A stretch of DNA of 64,000 nt from Wyeomyia smithii (lineage: Eukaryota > Arthropoda > Insecta > Diptera > Culicidae). The stretch spans positions 48,677,315 to 48,741,314 of the forward strand of contig NC_073696.1 of assembly GCF_029784165.1 (NCBI RefSeq), written 5' to 3'. Within the stretch, counting starts at the first letter, position 1. Each line of letters begins with the position of its first letter. A program made the translations under genes and the position numbers. The notes beneath the pieces are model-generated. The model was not told the origin of the DNA. It searched no databases and saw nothing but the letters and a program-made list of their open reading frames with translations. Shown here in pieces: positions 23,001 through 30,420 of the stretch.

Positions 23001-26000
23001 ATTGTGCCGTGTCAAATAAATGTTGTGTGAACAAAAAAAAAAAAAATTCGTCTTATCTAAAGTACAGTAATAACAAATTTCAAATTTGTCGTCGCTTTTA
23101 TTCTCTCGCAGCGCTTGTACAACAGTGTCTGTCACGTCAAACTCTCTGTTCCATTTGAAAGCAAATGAGTGTAAAAGACGGCTGTTTTTAAATTGCCAGA
23201 CCTGTTATATACGACAGTGCGTTGTTTACAGTTGGAGTCAAATACACGTTAAATTTAAGTTACCCATAAATAAGAAAAATTTCACCCAAATTTGAAAAAG
23301 TTTCACGATTTTTTATTGAGTAAAATTTTTACCCATTTGATGAGTAACAGCTATCAATTAGTCTTTTGATAAACTTTTAATTGATTTTCAAAATTTGGAT
23401 CTTGCGCTTTGTGAAATATCACTCTAAGGGAACTGCATTCAATCACGCTTGCTTTATTTGAAAAAAATTATGAAAAACATACTTTGCGTGTAAACAAACA
23501 TAAAAAAGGAGACAAAAAACCTCGTGGAGGAATTCCATCGTTACAAAATTATTGACAGAACAGTCCCCACATAACTAAGCATATGTCTACGGAACACATA
23601 GAAGGAAATATGTTTCAAACCTGAACAAAACTCAAAGTAAGTCAACTTTGTTGTGTAGTGTTTCATTTTGAAGTGTGATGTTTGCTTGATCATTTGACAG
23701 CTTGTCAACATCCAAAAGTTATGTTTACGGTCGTAACGAGAGGTTTGAACCGACCGCAATTGAACAGTTTTTTGTGGATGATAGTTACGCTTTGATACCG
23801 TTAGCTAATATGTAACGTTTTGAAGATAAACAAGCGATTTCTAAATATAACAACGATGGAGATTGTTAAAGAAGATTAATCGAACAGAAATGGGTACTTA
23901 GCGCGTAAGGATTTCTCTCTCCAAATACTCTGGTGTTCGTGCTAATATTTTGGGTTATATTGGTGAAGAAAAAAACCTTCCGGATTATTCCGGTTTCGTG
24001 TTTTATCGCTCTGTAAAAATAATCAAGAAATAATTTTGTTTTCGCTTCTGGGATAGTTGTAGCCATGGTAACAAGAATGAAACTTTGTCAAACGATGGAA
24101 AAGTGTACCAAAAAGTCATATAATGATAAAGTAAAGTATTTGGATGAATTTTGAGCCGAATTTGACTTAATTTAGGATTTATTATAAGAACGGGCATATA
24201 TCACTTTTAGGTGGGTTACTCTATGCAAAAATATGCCCAGATCCACTCATAAGTTTTTGTTATCACCAGGACCGGATTTGGGCGTTGAAGGGCCCGGGGC
24301 AGATTTTTTCGTGGGGCCTGTTTTTGTTGTACTACGCCTTCACAACCGCTAGAAGGTGACGAGCAAGAAAAAGGTCTTCACTTCGTCTAAGGGGGGCTCT
24401 CGAGTCGAGAGGCCCGGGGCATTTGCTCCCTTGGCCCCCCCCCCTTCAAATCCGGGCCTGGTTATCACTATACGATACGTTTTCAGTGCAAAAAAAAATA
24501 ATAAAATAATTATGATCAGGTTTGATGTTCTAAGTGTTCCACTGTGCTGTGCTGTTGAGCTCGTTAGAAACCATCAGGCGTAAGATGTTTTCAGTTTCAG
24601 TTGAATCAGTTTCAACCTAGAACGGGTGTCAAAACCAGCTCAGTTTGTTGTGTAAATCATTGTATACTATGTACTAAAAAATGTTGCCAAAAACGGAACC
24701 CTTTATTGCCAAAATCAGAGTGTGCCAAAAACGGAGCATGCCAAAAACGGAACATGCCAAAAACGGAAATCTACTGTATGACGATGAGCTTCTAAGCTTC
24801 TTAATGAAAACATTGCATGTCTAGTTTTTTGGTTTAATTGAAAAGAAAATCTCTCTGATTTTAACAGATCTATTAACGATAGAAGAGATTTCTCAAATTT
24901 CCGCTCTGTTGTGTTATTGTGTTACTAATTCAATAAATAAAGTTAAGACAGTAATACTATATCCATAACCATCGGTACTTCCCTAAGAAAACCCAAAAAT
25001 AAAACATACGATTGAATATCAAGAACGCACGCCCAAAACAAAAATAGACATTGCTGGTAGTAGGCTGATATCGTTTGAAGAATGCTTCTACTTTCAGATG
25101 TTTCAGCGATCGGACAAACGCTGAAGGCTTCAAAAGCAAAGTAAACCGCGATATTCGATACTTTGTCCCGGCTCATATGAGCGCCGCACACAGTGGTGAA
25201 GCTCGCGAAAGCTTCTTGCCATGACGGACGATTGGAATGTGTGTTTCGGTTGTTTGGAGGCGTTTCCGCTGCTTCATGAAGGGTTTTTTATTTCGCTCTC
25301 AACTCAATGGCAATATGGTATCGCAACCTCGGTCAGGACCGAAAAACATCTTCGAGCGATGATCGTTATCCTCCCAAGGGAAGAGAAGAAAAAACCTGCC
25401 ACATATATACAGTTTTTTTCACATTCCAATATGTAGGTTGAGTCACTTTGTTGTGCTCCCATGTGCGGTGCGTTTTTTTTCTTCTGCATATATGATTACC
25501 GAATTCCTATTCGGATTCAATCGGTAAATTTTCTCACGATTTGGTGCACTGCAGCGAATCGAGCCAGTCAGTGACCATTATTTTGTTCCAGTGAGTGTCG
25601 TTTTGCTTCTGGCAGTTTTGTTCTCCGTTCTACATACAATCGAACGATGGGATTCAATTTTTGTGTGGCACAAAAAAAAACGACCACTAATCACTCCGAG
25701 AGAGTTGATCGATTTTCTAAGATGACGCGAAGAAGCGCTGATCGATGTGGTGGAGATCGTTAATGGCCGTTTTGATTCTCGGAATCTCGTACATCTTTCA
25801 GCCGCTGGCTGTCCGTTTGAGAGGGTTTTTGTGTGTGTGTGTGTGGGGGGATTTTGATCGAAAGGTGGTTGATAAGCTGACCGTGATAATTATCCTGTTA
25901 TAAATTTTAATTGATGCATAAATGGCTCTGGAAAACGTAGAAACTTTACGTTCCAGTTATCTGATGGAAAGATAACGTTTTCCGAGTGATGGTAAAGCCG

Positions 26001-26423
26001 ATAGATAATTGCTCAAGTTTAAAATTTGAAATAACAGTAAAAGGGTAACTATCTAACTAACCTGCGGCTGGACGAAGGTGGGCGTTATGTTGCCTAAACT
26101 ACTGGAGCTGCTGTTGAGGAGGTGTGACTGGGAAGACTGTTGATGCTGGAGTTGCTGCTGTTGCTGATGCTGCAGCGAAGGGGAATGGGACGTCTGCTGC
26201 TGCTGTTGTTGCTGCTGCTGGGGTACCGCCTGGAGTGGTATCTGCGATGGCGATTGCTGCTGCTGCAGTTGGGACGACGGTGACTGGTTGCCCTGCTGAA
26301 GAAGCGTTCGTTCCGATACGGAGCCGGTGATGAGATGTGATACCTGCAGATGACCGTTGGGAAGGCTCTGCGTGTTCGGACTGGTGCTGCGGGTCGAGTT
26401 TTGGGCGGGTGAACTTCCGTTAC
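7941..26423 (-). CDS. Btk29A: Btk29A, Tec-family non-receptor tyrosine kinase (ten exons, N-terminus missing)
   Basis: Join on the minus strand: 26423-26062, 10569-10447, 9921-9841, 9784-9525, 9465-9272, 9206-9035, 8966-8798, 8742-8505, 8447-8314, 8039-7941. Every junction is GT/AG and all phases agree, giving 610 residues plus stop. Residues 1-162 are a Ser/Gln-rich linker. SH3 is about 169-225 (ALYPF at 173-177). SH2 is about 234-335, with the phosphotyrosine-binding Arg at 260 in CFVVRK. The kinase domain is about 350-605: GSGQFG loop 357-362, Lys378 in TAVK, HRDLAARN 469-476 (catalytic Asp471), DFG 489-491, activation-loop Tyr501 in DDQYTSS, and WAPPEV. Order and sequence match insect Btk29A (Tec family), cytoplasmic kinases that phosphorylate tyrosine downstream of Src-type kinases. 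The PH domain and Btk zinc motif expected upstream were not found here. The 15.5-kb second intron is filled with transposons. Confidence 0.95.
8314..8447 (-). CDS. Btk29A: Btk29A exon, kinase C-lobe
   Basis: 134 nt, residues 535-578, from VLMWEVFTCGKMPYG to KEIYD. The acceptor is TTTTAG and the donor GTAAGT. The first two bases complete the Gly codon of YG. Confidence 0.93.
8505..8742 (-). CDS. Btk29A: Btk29A exon, catalytic and activation loops
   Basis: 238 nt, residues 455-533 plus one base. It carries HRDLAARN, the DFG motif, activation-loop Tyr501 and SDVWAYG. The acceptor is CCAACAG and the donor GTAGGA. This is the most diagnostic exon of the gene. Confidence 0.95.
8798..8966 (-). CDS. 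Btk29A: Btk29A exon, kinase N-lobe to hinge
   Basis: 169 nt, residues 399-454, including LQHPNLVQLYGVCS, the hinge TEYMKHGSL and LLDMCIQ. The acceptor is ATCGCAG and the donor GTATGC. Confidence 0.94.
9035..9206 (-). CDS. Btk29A: Btk29A exon, ATP-binding loop and Lys378
   Basis: 172 nt, residues 342-397 plus split codons at both ends. It carries WEIHP, the glycine loop GSGQFGVV, AVKMMK with the ATP-binding Lys, and helix C FIEEAKVM. The acceptor is TTTTAG and the donor GTAAGC. Confidence 0.94.
9272..9465 (-). CDS. Btk29A: Btk29A exon, SH2 second half and SH2-kinase linker
   Basis: 194 nt, residues 277-340. It carries HVKHYHIKQN, the end of the SH2 domain (LINYHRHNSGGL) and the linker RPVPPTAGLSH. 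The acceptor is CTTCTAG and the donor GTATTA. Confidence 0.93.
9525..9784 (-). CDS. Btk29A: Btk29A exon, SH3 end and SH2 first half
   Basis: 260 nt, residues 190-275 plus two bases. It completes SH3 (HWWKVKD, GYIPSNYV) and starts SH2 (WYVGDMSR, GCFVVRKSS with Arg260). The acceptor is TCTCAG and the donor GTAAGT. Confidence 0.95.
9841..9921 (-). CDS. Btk29A: Btk29A exon, start of SH3
   Basis: 81 nt, 27 whole codons (residues 163-189), from DVSPRVK to SLEK. It includes the SH3 signature ALYPF. The acceptor is TTCACAG and the donor GTATGT. Confidence 0.93.
10447..10569 (-). CDS. Btk29A: Btk29A exon, Ser/Gly linker
   Basis: 123 nt, 41 whole codons (residues 122-162), beginning SPTHSFK and ending GTPNSKAK, low-complexity Gly/Asn/Pro-rich. 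The acceptor is TTTTTCAG and the donor GTAAGA. The phrase PGTPNSKAK before SH3 is typical of insect Btk29A. Confidence 0.88.
10860..11640 (+). repeat. Degenerate AAAATC-type simple sequence
   Basis: Very A-rich, with irregular repetition of AAAATCAAAA-like words and interrupted by the palindromic element at 11407-11524. It resembles a decayed microsatellite. No coding frame. Confidence 0.6.
11407..11524. mobile_element. Small palindromic MITE, 118 bp
   Basis: The ends are inverted repeats of about 24 bp. The left begins GGGGCCATCCACATACC and the right is its near-perfect complement ending GGATGGTCCC, around a C-rich core. It sits inside A-rich simple sequence, so a target-site duplication cannot be told from background. 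Superfamily not assigned. Confidence 0.6.
11641..13176 (+). mobile_element. I-group LINE copy 1, 5' UTR plus ORF1, 3'-truncated
   Basis: An unremarkable, likely 5' UTR (11641-12084) precedes an ORF1 that matches the LINE at 18863-23044 over the overlap around RSLKERSKRT and SRKRKNISSP. The element stops inside ORF1, where the AATAAAG array begins, and does not resume after the array. It lies antisense to Btk29A. Confidence 0.75.
12085..13192 (+). pseudogene. LINE ORF1 (Gag-like, CCHC zinc knuckles), frameshifted
   Basis: ATG at 12085. A Pro/Ser-rich N-terminus (about residues 1-45) is followed by an RNA-binding-like region with LTKEYKGVTEISKVRPNKL. A CCHC knuckle CLNCKQLGHTAAYC lies near residues 211-224 and a second, CGKCGENHADDSC, follows. 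A shift near 12815 throws the third Cys/His cluster out of frame, and another near 12897 restores the C-terminal frame at 12938 (MLKK). The C-terminus is cut at 13177, where the heptamer array supplies a stop. In live elements this protein binds the LINE RNA. This copy is dead. Confidence 0.8.
13177..18412 (+). repeat. Giant AATAAAG heptamer array, about 5.2 kb
   Basis: Roughly 750 head-to-tail copies of the 7-bp unit AATAAAG. Scattered variants (AATAAAA, AATATAG, AAAAAAG, AATAGAG, AATGAAG) cluster around 13860-14300, 15130-16130 and 18050-18430. The stretch 16140-17480 is almost perfectly uniform. Each standard unit contains AATAAA on the plus strand; the minus strand is CTTTATT, which lacks stop codons and gives meaningless long frames. 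It starts inside the ORF1 of LINE copy 1. Confidence 0.97.
18413..18692. repeat. A-rich flank with a degenerate AATCAAGATTTGGAAG repeat
   Basis: Directly after the array, about three imperfect copies of a 23-27 bp unit (AATCAAGATTTGGAAG) lie between 18445 and 18520, followed by A/T-rich sequence. No coding frame. Confidence 0.5.
18869..19488 (+). pseudogene. LINE ORF1 C-terminal part
   Basis: Open from the truncation point to TAA at 19486-19488. It starts in a zinc knuckle (HELSAC) and passes through RSLKERSKRTFAEMLK, an acidic patch (DEFDSDDS) and a basic patch (SRKRKN). The C-terminus (FSDIVDWIFENFN, about 19340-19378) is the part missing from copy 1. No internal stop, but the 5' half is absent. 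The last bases overlap the ORF2 start as ATGGCTAA. Confidence 0.75.
19481..22848 (+). pseudogene. LINE ORF2: endonuclease, reverse transcriptase, RNase H
   Basis: ATG at 19481. Endonuclease (19515-20150): LQWNCRS, LCETWL, LGDFNSHG, GSDHLP. Reverse transcriptase (about 20790-21710): FLDIKGAFDSV, GLPQGSCLSPLLYNF and LADDSVV, where YADD or FADD would be usual. RNase H (about 22005-22375): YTDGSLL, AELAAIQ, FTDSLSS and NEKADTLAK, so the Asp-Glu-Asp-Asp set is visible. A terminal CVCG...HVVWVC motif lies near 22652-22700. Damage: stops at 19688, 21052, 21168, 21709 and 22314, a frameshift near 20655, and a likely deletion near 21905, where the stretch joining RT and RNase H is much too short. The encoded enzyme would nick target DNA and reverse-transcribe the LINE RNA. 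This copy cannot. Confidence 0.85.
23015..23020 (+). terminator. LINE poly(A) signal
   Basis: AATAAA about 12 bases before the terminal A run of LINE copy 2. The same tail occurs in reverse at 43739-43809. Confidence 0.7.
24267..24460. mobile_element. hAT-type MITE, 194 bp
   Basis: An exact 8-bp duplication GTTATCAC lies at 24259-24266 and 24461-24468. The ends are inverted repeats, CAGGACCGGATTTG and CAGGCCCGGATTTG, with G/C runs inside. An 8-bp duplication with CAGG-starting ends is typical of hAT elements. It lies inside the TIR element 18693-24776 and has no coding capacity. Confidence 0.8.
25830..25850 (+). repeat. Short GT run
   Basis: About nine GT dinucleotides followed by a G run, within the Btk29A intron. 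Confidence 0.6.
26062..26423 (-). CDS. Btk29A: Btk29A Gln-rich linker exon
   Basis: 362 nt. The first two bases complete a codon begun in an upstream exon; 120 codons follow. It begins NGSSPAQNSTRSTSP, a phrase I recognise from the region just after the Btk zinc motif in fly Btk29A, then SLPNGHLQVSH, several Gln runs (up to nine in a row) and NITPTFVQPQ. The acceptor follows a strong pyrimidine tract ending CCCTCAG; the donor is GTTAGT. Phase matches the next exon. The Gln runs are probably length-variable. Confidence 0.85.
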
Positions 26424-26989
26424 CTGAGGGTAGAGAACGAGAGATGGGAAGTTAAATGGTTGAGAATTTTTCGCATGATGATCGTTTGGAATTCGCGTGC
26501 GTGTGTGCCGGACAGTATTTTACCGCAGGCCACACTTCATTCATTAGTTATCTGATTCGCGAAAAGATGCGTTTTCATTCATTGCTTCCCCGATGGTGAT
26601 CGCGTGGAATTTAGAAGGCAGGGATTGTGGGCAATTACGCAAACATGCCAAGGGGTAGATCCAAGGGCGTAATCATCGTTATAGCGTAGAAAATGGTCAC
26701 GATTCTCTCAAAGCGAGATTGTACGCTTTTCTGCGCTGGGAATGCCCCGCGGGAACGCACCTGAGTTTGCGCTTCGGAAGGGCAGATTCGTAATAAGTGT
26801 ATCGCATCGAAGTAATTATAAAATCTGATGGAATGTAAATAACAAACTAAGCGAGCCCAGTGTATTATGGAACGGAAATAGCTGCGAATGAAATATTTGG
26901 CGCGTTTACTGATTAAGAGAAGTGTTAGAGGTGAGCTTAGAGAAGAATTTACAATAATATATTGATGACAAATAAGGCTCTCAGAATCC

Positions 26990-27650
26990 TGACCCATTTG
27001 TTATTTCTGGTTCAATCAGTTCTCATGAAGCTGCGTTTAGAAGGACCTCCATCCAGAAGCGGGTTAGAATAGCCACAATTGTTGATCTAGAAATGGGCTG
27101 GGACGGTCGCGTTGGGTTATCTGGAAAAGAACCGGGACGGCCACATTTCGTTGGCTTAGGAGCGGACTAGGATGGCTGCGATTGCTGTTTCATAAGTAGA
27201 GGTGGAGTGACTTATTGATCGTCAATGCTTACAGTAGACAACTATAAAGCTTTAGTACAATGAAATACGTAACACAATCTGCCTTCCAGTAGAAAATTAA
27301 CTGGCAGTAGCAATTTACAGCTATTCAATTCTGGACCGCCGGGTGCTAACTATCTTGCTAGTAACAAAGTGAACCAGCCTTGGTGACAGTTGTCGACAGT
27401 ATAGCGGCAGAAGAACTATCTCCCGCAACGCCATGTTAAGGATACCCAGCTTACAGCACGTAAAGTAACCTGTGCCAATAGCTGACATTCCAGCAGCAGA
27501 AGCACTTACTCTCGCACCGCCGGATCCTGACTACCCCGCTTGCAGCACGAAGAAGGGTACAGCAGTGTGTTGGTCAGGATTATCTTGTTAAGTATTGTGT
27601 TTCACTTGTTAACCCTTCAACTACAACTGATTTTTTTTTTTTGAGCCATT
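26990..27650. repeat. Two degenerate tandem-repeat patches
   Basis: Near 27050-27190, units of about 45 bp share GGGACGG or GGACTAGGATGG words. Near 27300-27560, diverged units share CAGCAG, CTCGCA and CGCC-GGNTNCTGACTA-like words. No coding frame. They sit upstream of a decayed LINE ORF1 and may be its 5' part. Confidence 0.35.
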
Positions 27651-27769
27651 ACATTTGAACAAATTGTTTTTCCTTTTATTAGACTTTTTTTGGATACCTC
27701 TCTGTATACGATTGTGTACTGCGATTTAGCAAAACGCTCCGCAAAAATTGGACAACATGCAGGTGGAAT

Positions 27770-28565
27770 TATTCCTGGATGTTGAAACATATGTGGAAGA
27801 GATTGAAATCACCCCTATCAGCTCCCCTCTACCTCACCTGTACCCTCCCCTGTACCTTGCCTAGTATTGAAGGCTTCGAAGGTACGGGTAAAAGCTTACC
27901 TAGATGCCGCGAAAGGTCCATTCACTGGCTTTTTCCGGCCCATAGAGAAGCCATTGAACATTATAGGAATTGGTAAGGTCCTGAAAGAAGAGTTTTCGGC
28001 CGTAACTGAAATAACCAAGGTGAGACCAAATAAACTGTAAGTGGTCGTCGTTACCAATTGCTAGCGATGACATTTACATTATAATTTGAGAACCCTCTGA
28101 TGCAAAATGTAAAATTGCTGGATTGCAAGTAATTGCATTTTCGGCAGTTCTTTCCTTCGGATTCCTTTCGGCTAACATTTGCCGGTTCTGCACTGCCAAG
28201 TTACGTTCTTTTGCATAGGGTTCGTCTGTCTGTACGCCTGTTTGTACCGCGTGTGTGCATTGCCAGAAGTGCAAGCCGTTCGATCATAGAGCCACCTACC
28301 GATGCAATAAGGCACACTGCAGCAAATGCGGAGGCAATCATGCTGAGACCGCTTGCAGTGGGGACATTGAAAAAAGTCTTTACTGCGGAGGAACTCGGCA
28401 TGAACTTCCGCCGTGTCACAGGGCGAAGTGAAAATCAAGCGTTCGCTTAAGAAACGACCAATGCGCTGTTTTCCAGAAATTCTGAAGAGAGCTGAGCCAC
28501 CTTCGACAGGAGATATCCTTTCCTTTTTGCCAACCGATGAGATTACCTCTGACGAAGACATTTAA
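27770..28565 (+). pseudogene. Decayed I-group LINE ORF1 relic
   Basis: Frames in order match ORF1 at 12085: AVTEITKVRPNKL (near 28002-28040), then FRLTFAGSALPSYVLLHRVR (near 28165-28225), then a broken zinc-knuckle region near 28260-28400. Many stops and frameshifts. It is clearly more diverged than the two intron copies. No ORF2 follows; the next recognisable sequence is Ty3/gypsy. Confidence 0.7.
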
Positions 28566-28819
28566 ACTGGGTACAACCTTCATTAGTTGCGATTTTTTGG
28601 TGCCAATAAATACATTCTCGAAGGTGCTGGGCATTTTGGTAAAACTAGGTGTGAACAAGCCGATCCCTTCTGTGAAAAACGCCTACTGTAATGTGTCTGC
28701 GGCGTAGAAAGCCAGCGCTAGGCTAAGACTTCAAAAGGTGGACCTCCAGGAAGAATCGAGAGGCCTAATTAGTTTCTTGACAGAAAACGGAATGTTCAGG
28801 TTTAGGGGATATATTCCAG

Positions 28820-30420
28820 TGAGAAATGGTGCAGATTCTCAGAGGCGTAGATAACGTCATAGTCTATACAGATTCATTCTTATCTTTGACAAACACTTGA
28901 AGGACCTCCGTGAGACCATGACAGAAGTCCTGAAAATACTGCGAGCAAGTAACTTTACCATCAACACGGTTAAGAGAGAGAGAGTTTGATAAGACCCCAT
29001 TGAAATTTCTTGGTGAGGAGCTCAATCACAACGGTTTCAACATAGATGAAAGCAAAATAAAGGACATTCACAGATTTAGGACTTCTTCCTCTGTTTCACA
29101 ACTTCACAGCTTCTTGGGGTTGGCTGTCTTTGTAAGCTAATATAATAAAAACTTCGCTGACATGGCAAGTCCATTGTGGAAAGTTATCCGAACCAATTCA
29201 TGGTCCTGGAGTGACGAACAGACATGAACCATTGAATGATTAAAGGAACAAATCGTGCTACGTACGGACAACACTCGGATATTTTTCGGACGAACAATCA
29301 AGCGTATGGGCAGTAGAGCATTTTGCTTACTTTCTTCTTGGAAGACCTTTTACGCTCCGCACGGATGCACAGGGCTTCACATTTATTTTGAAGAGGCTGC
29401 TTGAAAATACTGAACAAGCCCTAAACTGCCCTGATGGGTGGGCTCTAAAGTTAAGCCTCTGCAACTTCAAAGTGGAATATCGCTGGTCCGTGTTCACGAC
29501 TACACGGGGGGCAAGACAATGAGCCCTTGGGAGATCAGCCTCAATCCAATCAAACTAAGTGACCTTCTTAACGGAGGAGGTGGATCGACCAGTGACCGTT
29601 GTGGATCAACTTCCTCAAGAGGTATATTCGTACAAAGATTCTCATATAACTTATGACAAAAAATTGTGTCTATACTACTTTGACAGGTTGTGGATGCTGT
29701 CGAGACAAGAGTTTACCCAAAGCATCTGAAGCGATTTGAAACTCTGGACAATGATTCAGTTGTGAAAAAAGGAATCCTAGTGAAAAACTGGTTTCAGGAA
29801 ATCTTCGCCGAAAAACTCAAACTGCCGCTCACGAAGGTCACCCATCAGCGGCCAAATTTAAGAAAATCTTGAGGAAGCGCGTTTAGAGGCCCGGTATGGC
29901 TAAAAACGCTGAAGCATGGATTGACTCATGCGTAGTTTTTGTGATTAACAGAAAACCGGAAAAACCAACCCAAATGGAGCGAGTCTTTGCACCGAGTACA
30001 GTCTGAAAAACACGGCGATATCTCAATCTTTGTCATTGTCGACAACCGTTCTTGGTACGTGATTGCGTAACCGGTAAGGTCAATGAATTTCGAAAACATT
30101 AGGTGAGTACTGGATTCTATGCAAGCGTACAACACAGCTGCTCATTGTCATCAAAACACCACCAGAAGAAGTCATAATGGGAAGGAAGATAAAGCGGGGA
30201 TTTTCGTTGCTATCCTGAAAGAATGCTTCTTACGATGATGACCAGCTAAGCCCGAGAAAACAAGAATCCAATTTGTTGGTACAGCAACAAGAAGATATGA
30301 GGCGAGGAGTACCACGATGTCAGGTCAAACAAGGTGGCACAGTTGTGGTCGAGCGGCAATTCCGTACTAAAGCAGAATCACGAATCCATACCCGTACACG
30401 CAAAAGTTGGATGGTGCGAA
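28820..30420 (+). pseudogene. Ty3/gypsy LTR-retrotransposon pol relic
   Basis: Pieces appear in pol order. Reverse transcriptase runs about 28845-29200 (DNVIVYTDS at the active-site position, then FLGEELNHNGFNIDE and LHSFLGLAVFVS). RNase H runs about 29300-29400 (WAVEHFAYFLLGRPFTLRTD). An integrase-like stretch follows about 29690-30160 (YPKHLKRFETL, AWIDSC, VINRKPEKP). Stops and shifts are frequent and some segments are missing. LTRs were not identified. This is a dead copy of a retroelement family common in insects. Confidence 0.65.

Larger units (their letters stand above)
18863..23044 (+). mobile_element. I-group LINE copy 2, 5'-truncated
   Basis: AATTCGTCT at 18854-18862 recurs at 23045-23053 straight after the A tail and reads as a target-site duplication. 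The body has the end of ORF1, ORF2 (endonuclease, reverse transcriptase, RNase H, terminal Cys/His motif) and a 3' UTR with AATAAA at 23015-23020. Truncation falls within the ORF1 zinc-knuckle region. The RNase H domain places it in the I superclade; its clade within that is not resolved. It lies antisense to Btk29A inside another transposon. Confidence 0.85.
18693..24776. mobile_element. TIR DNA transposon (TA target), interrupted by a LINE and a hAT MITE
   Basis: The left end CAGTAGGTTTCCGTTTTTGG (18693) and the right end, complement CAGTAGATTTCCGTTTTTGG (24776), are inverted repeats. Each is flanked by TA (18691-18692 and 24777-24778). The right end has four copies of TGCCAAAAACGGA as subterminal repeats; the left has a partner near 18730-18770. 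Without the LINE it is about 1.9 kb. No transposase was recognised. The ends and TA duplication fit the Tc1/mariner/pogo group; which branch is inference. Confidence 0.65.
10570..26061 (-). other. Btk29A: Btk29A giant intron (15.5 kb)
   Basis: Lies between the Gln-rich exon and the Ser/Gly linker exon. It contains A-rich simple sequence, a small palindromic MITE, a truncated LINE, the heptamer array, and a TIR element carrying a second LINE and a hAT MITE. The stretches 24777-26061 and 10570-10860 show no recognised element beyond a short GT run near 25833. Confidence 0.85.

Noticed and set aside
26124..26330. Ala/Val-rich plus-strand frame
   Set aside because: It is the complement of the CAG-rich Gln exon of Btk29A.
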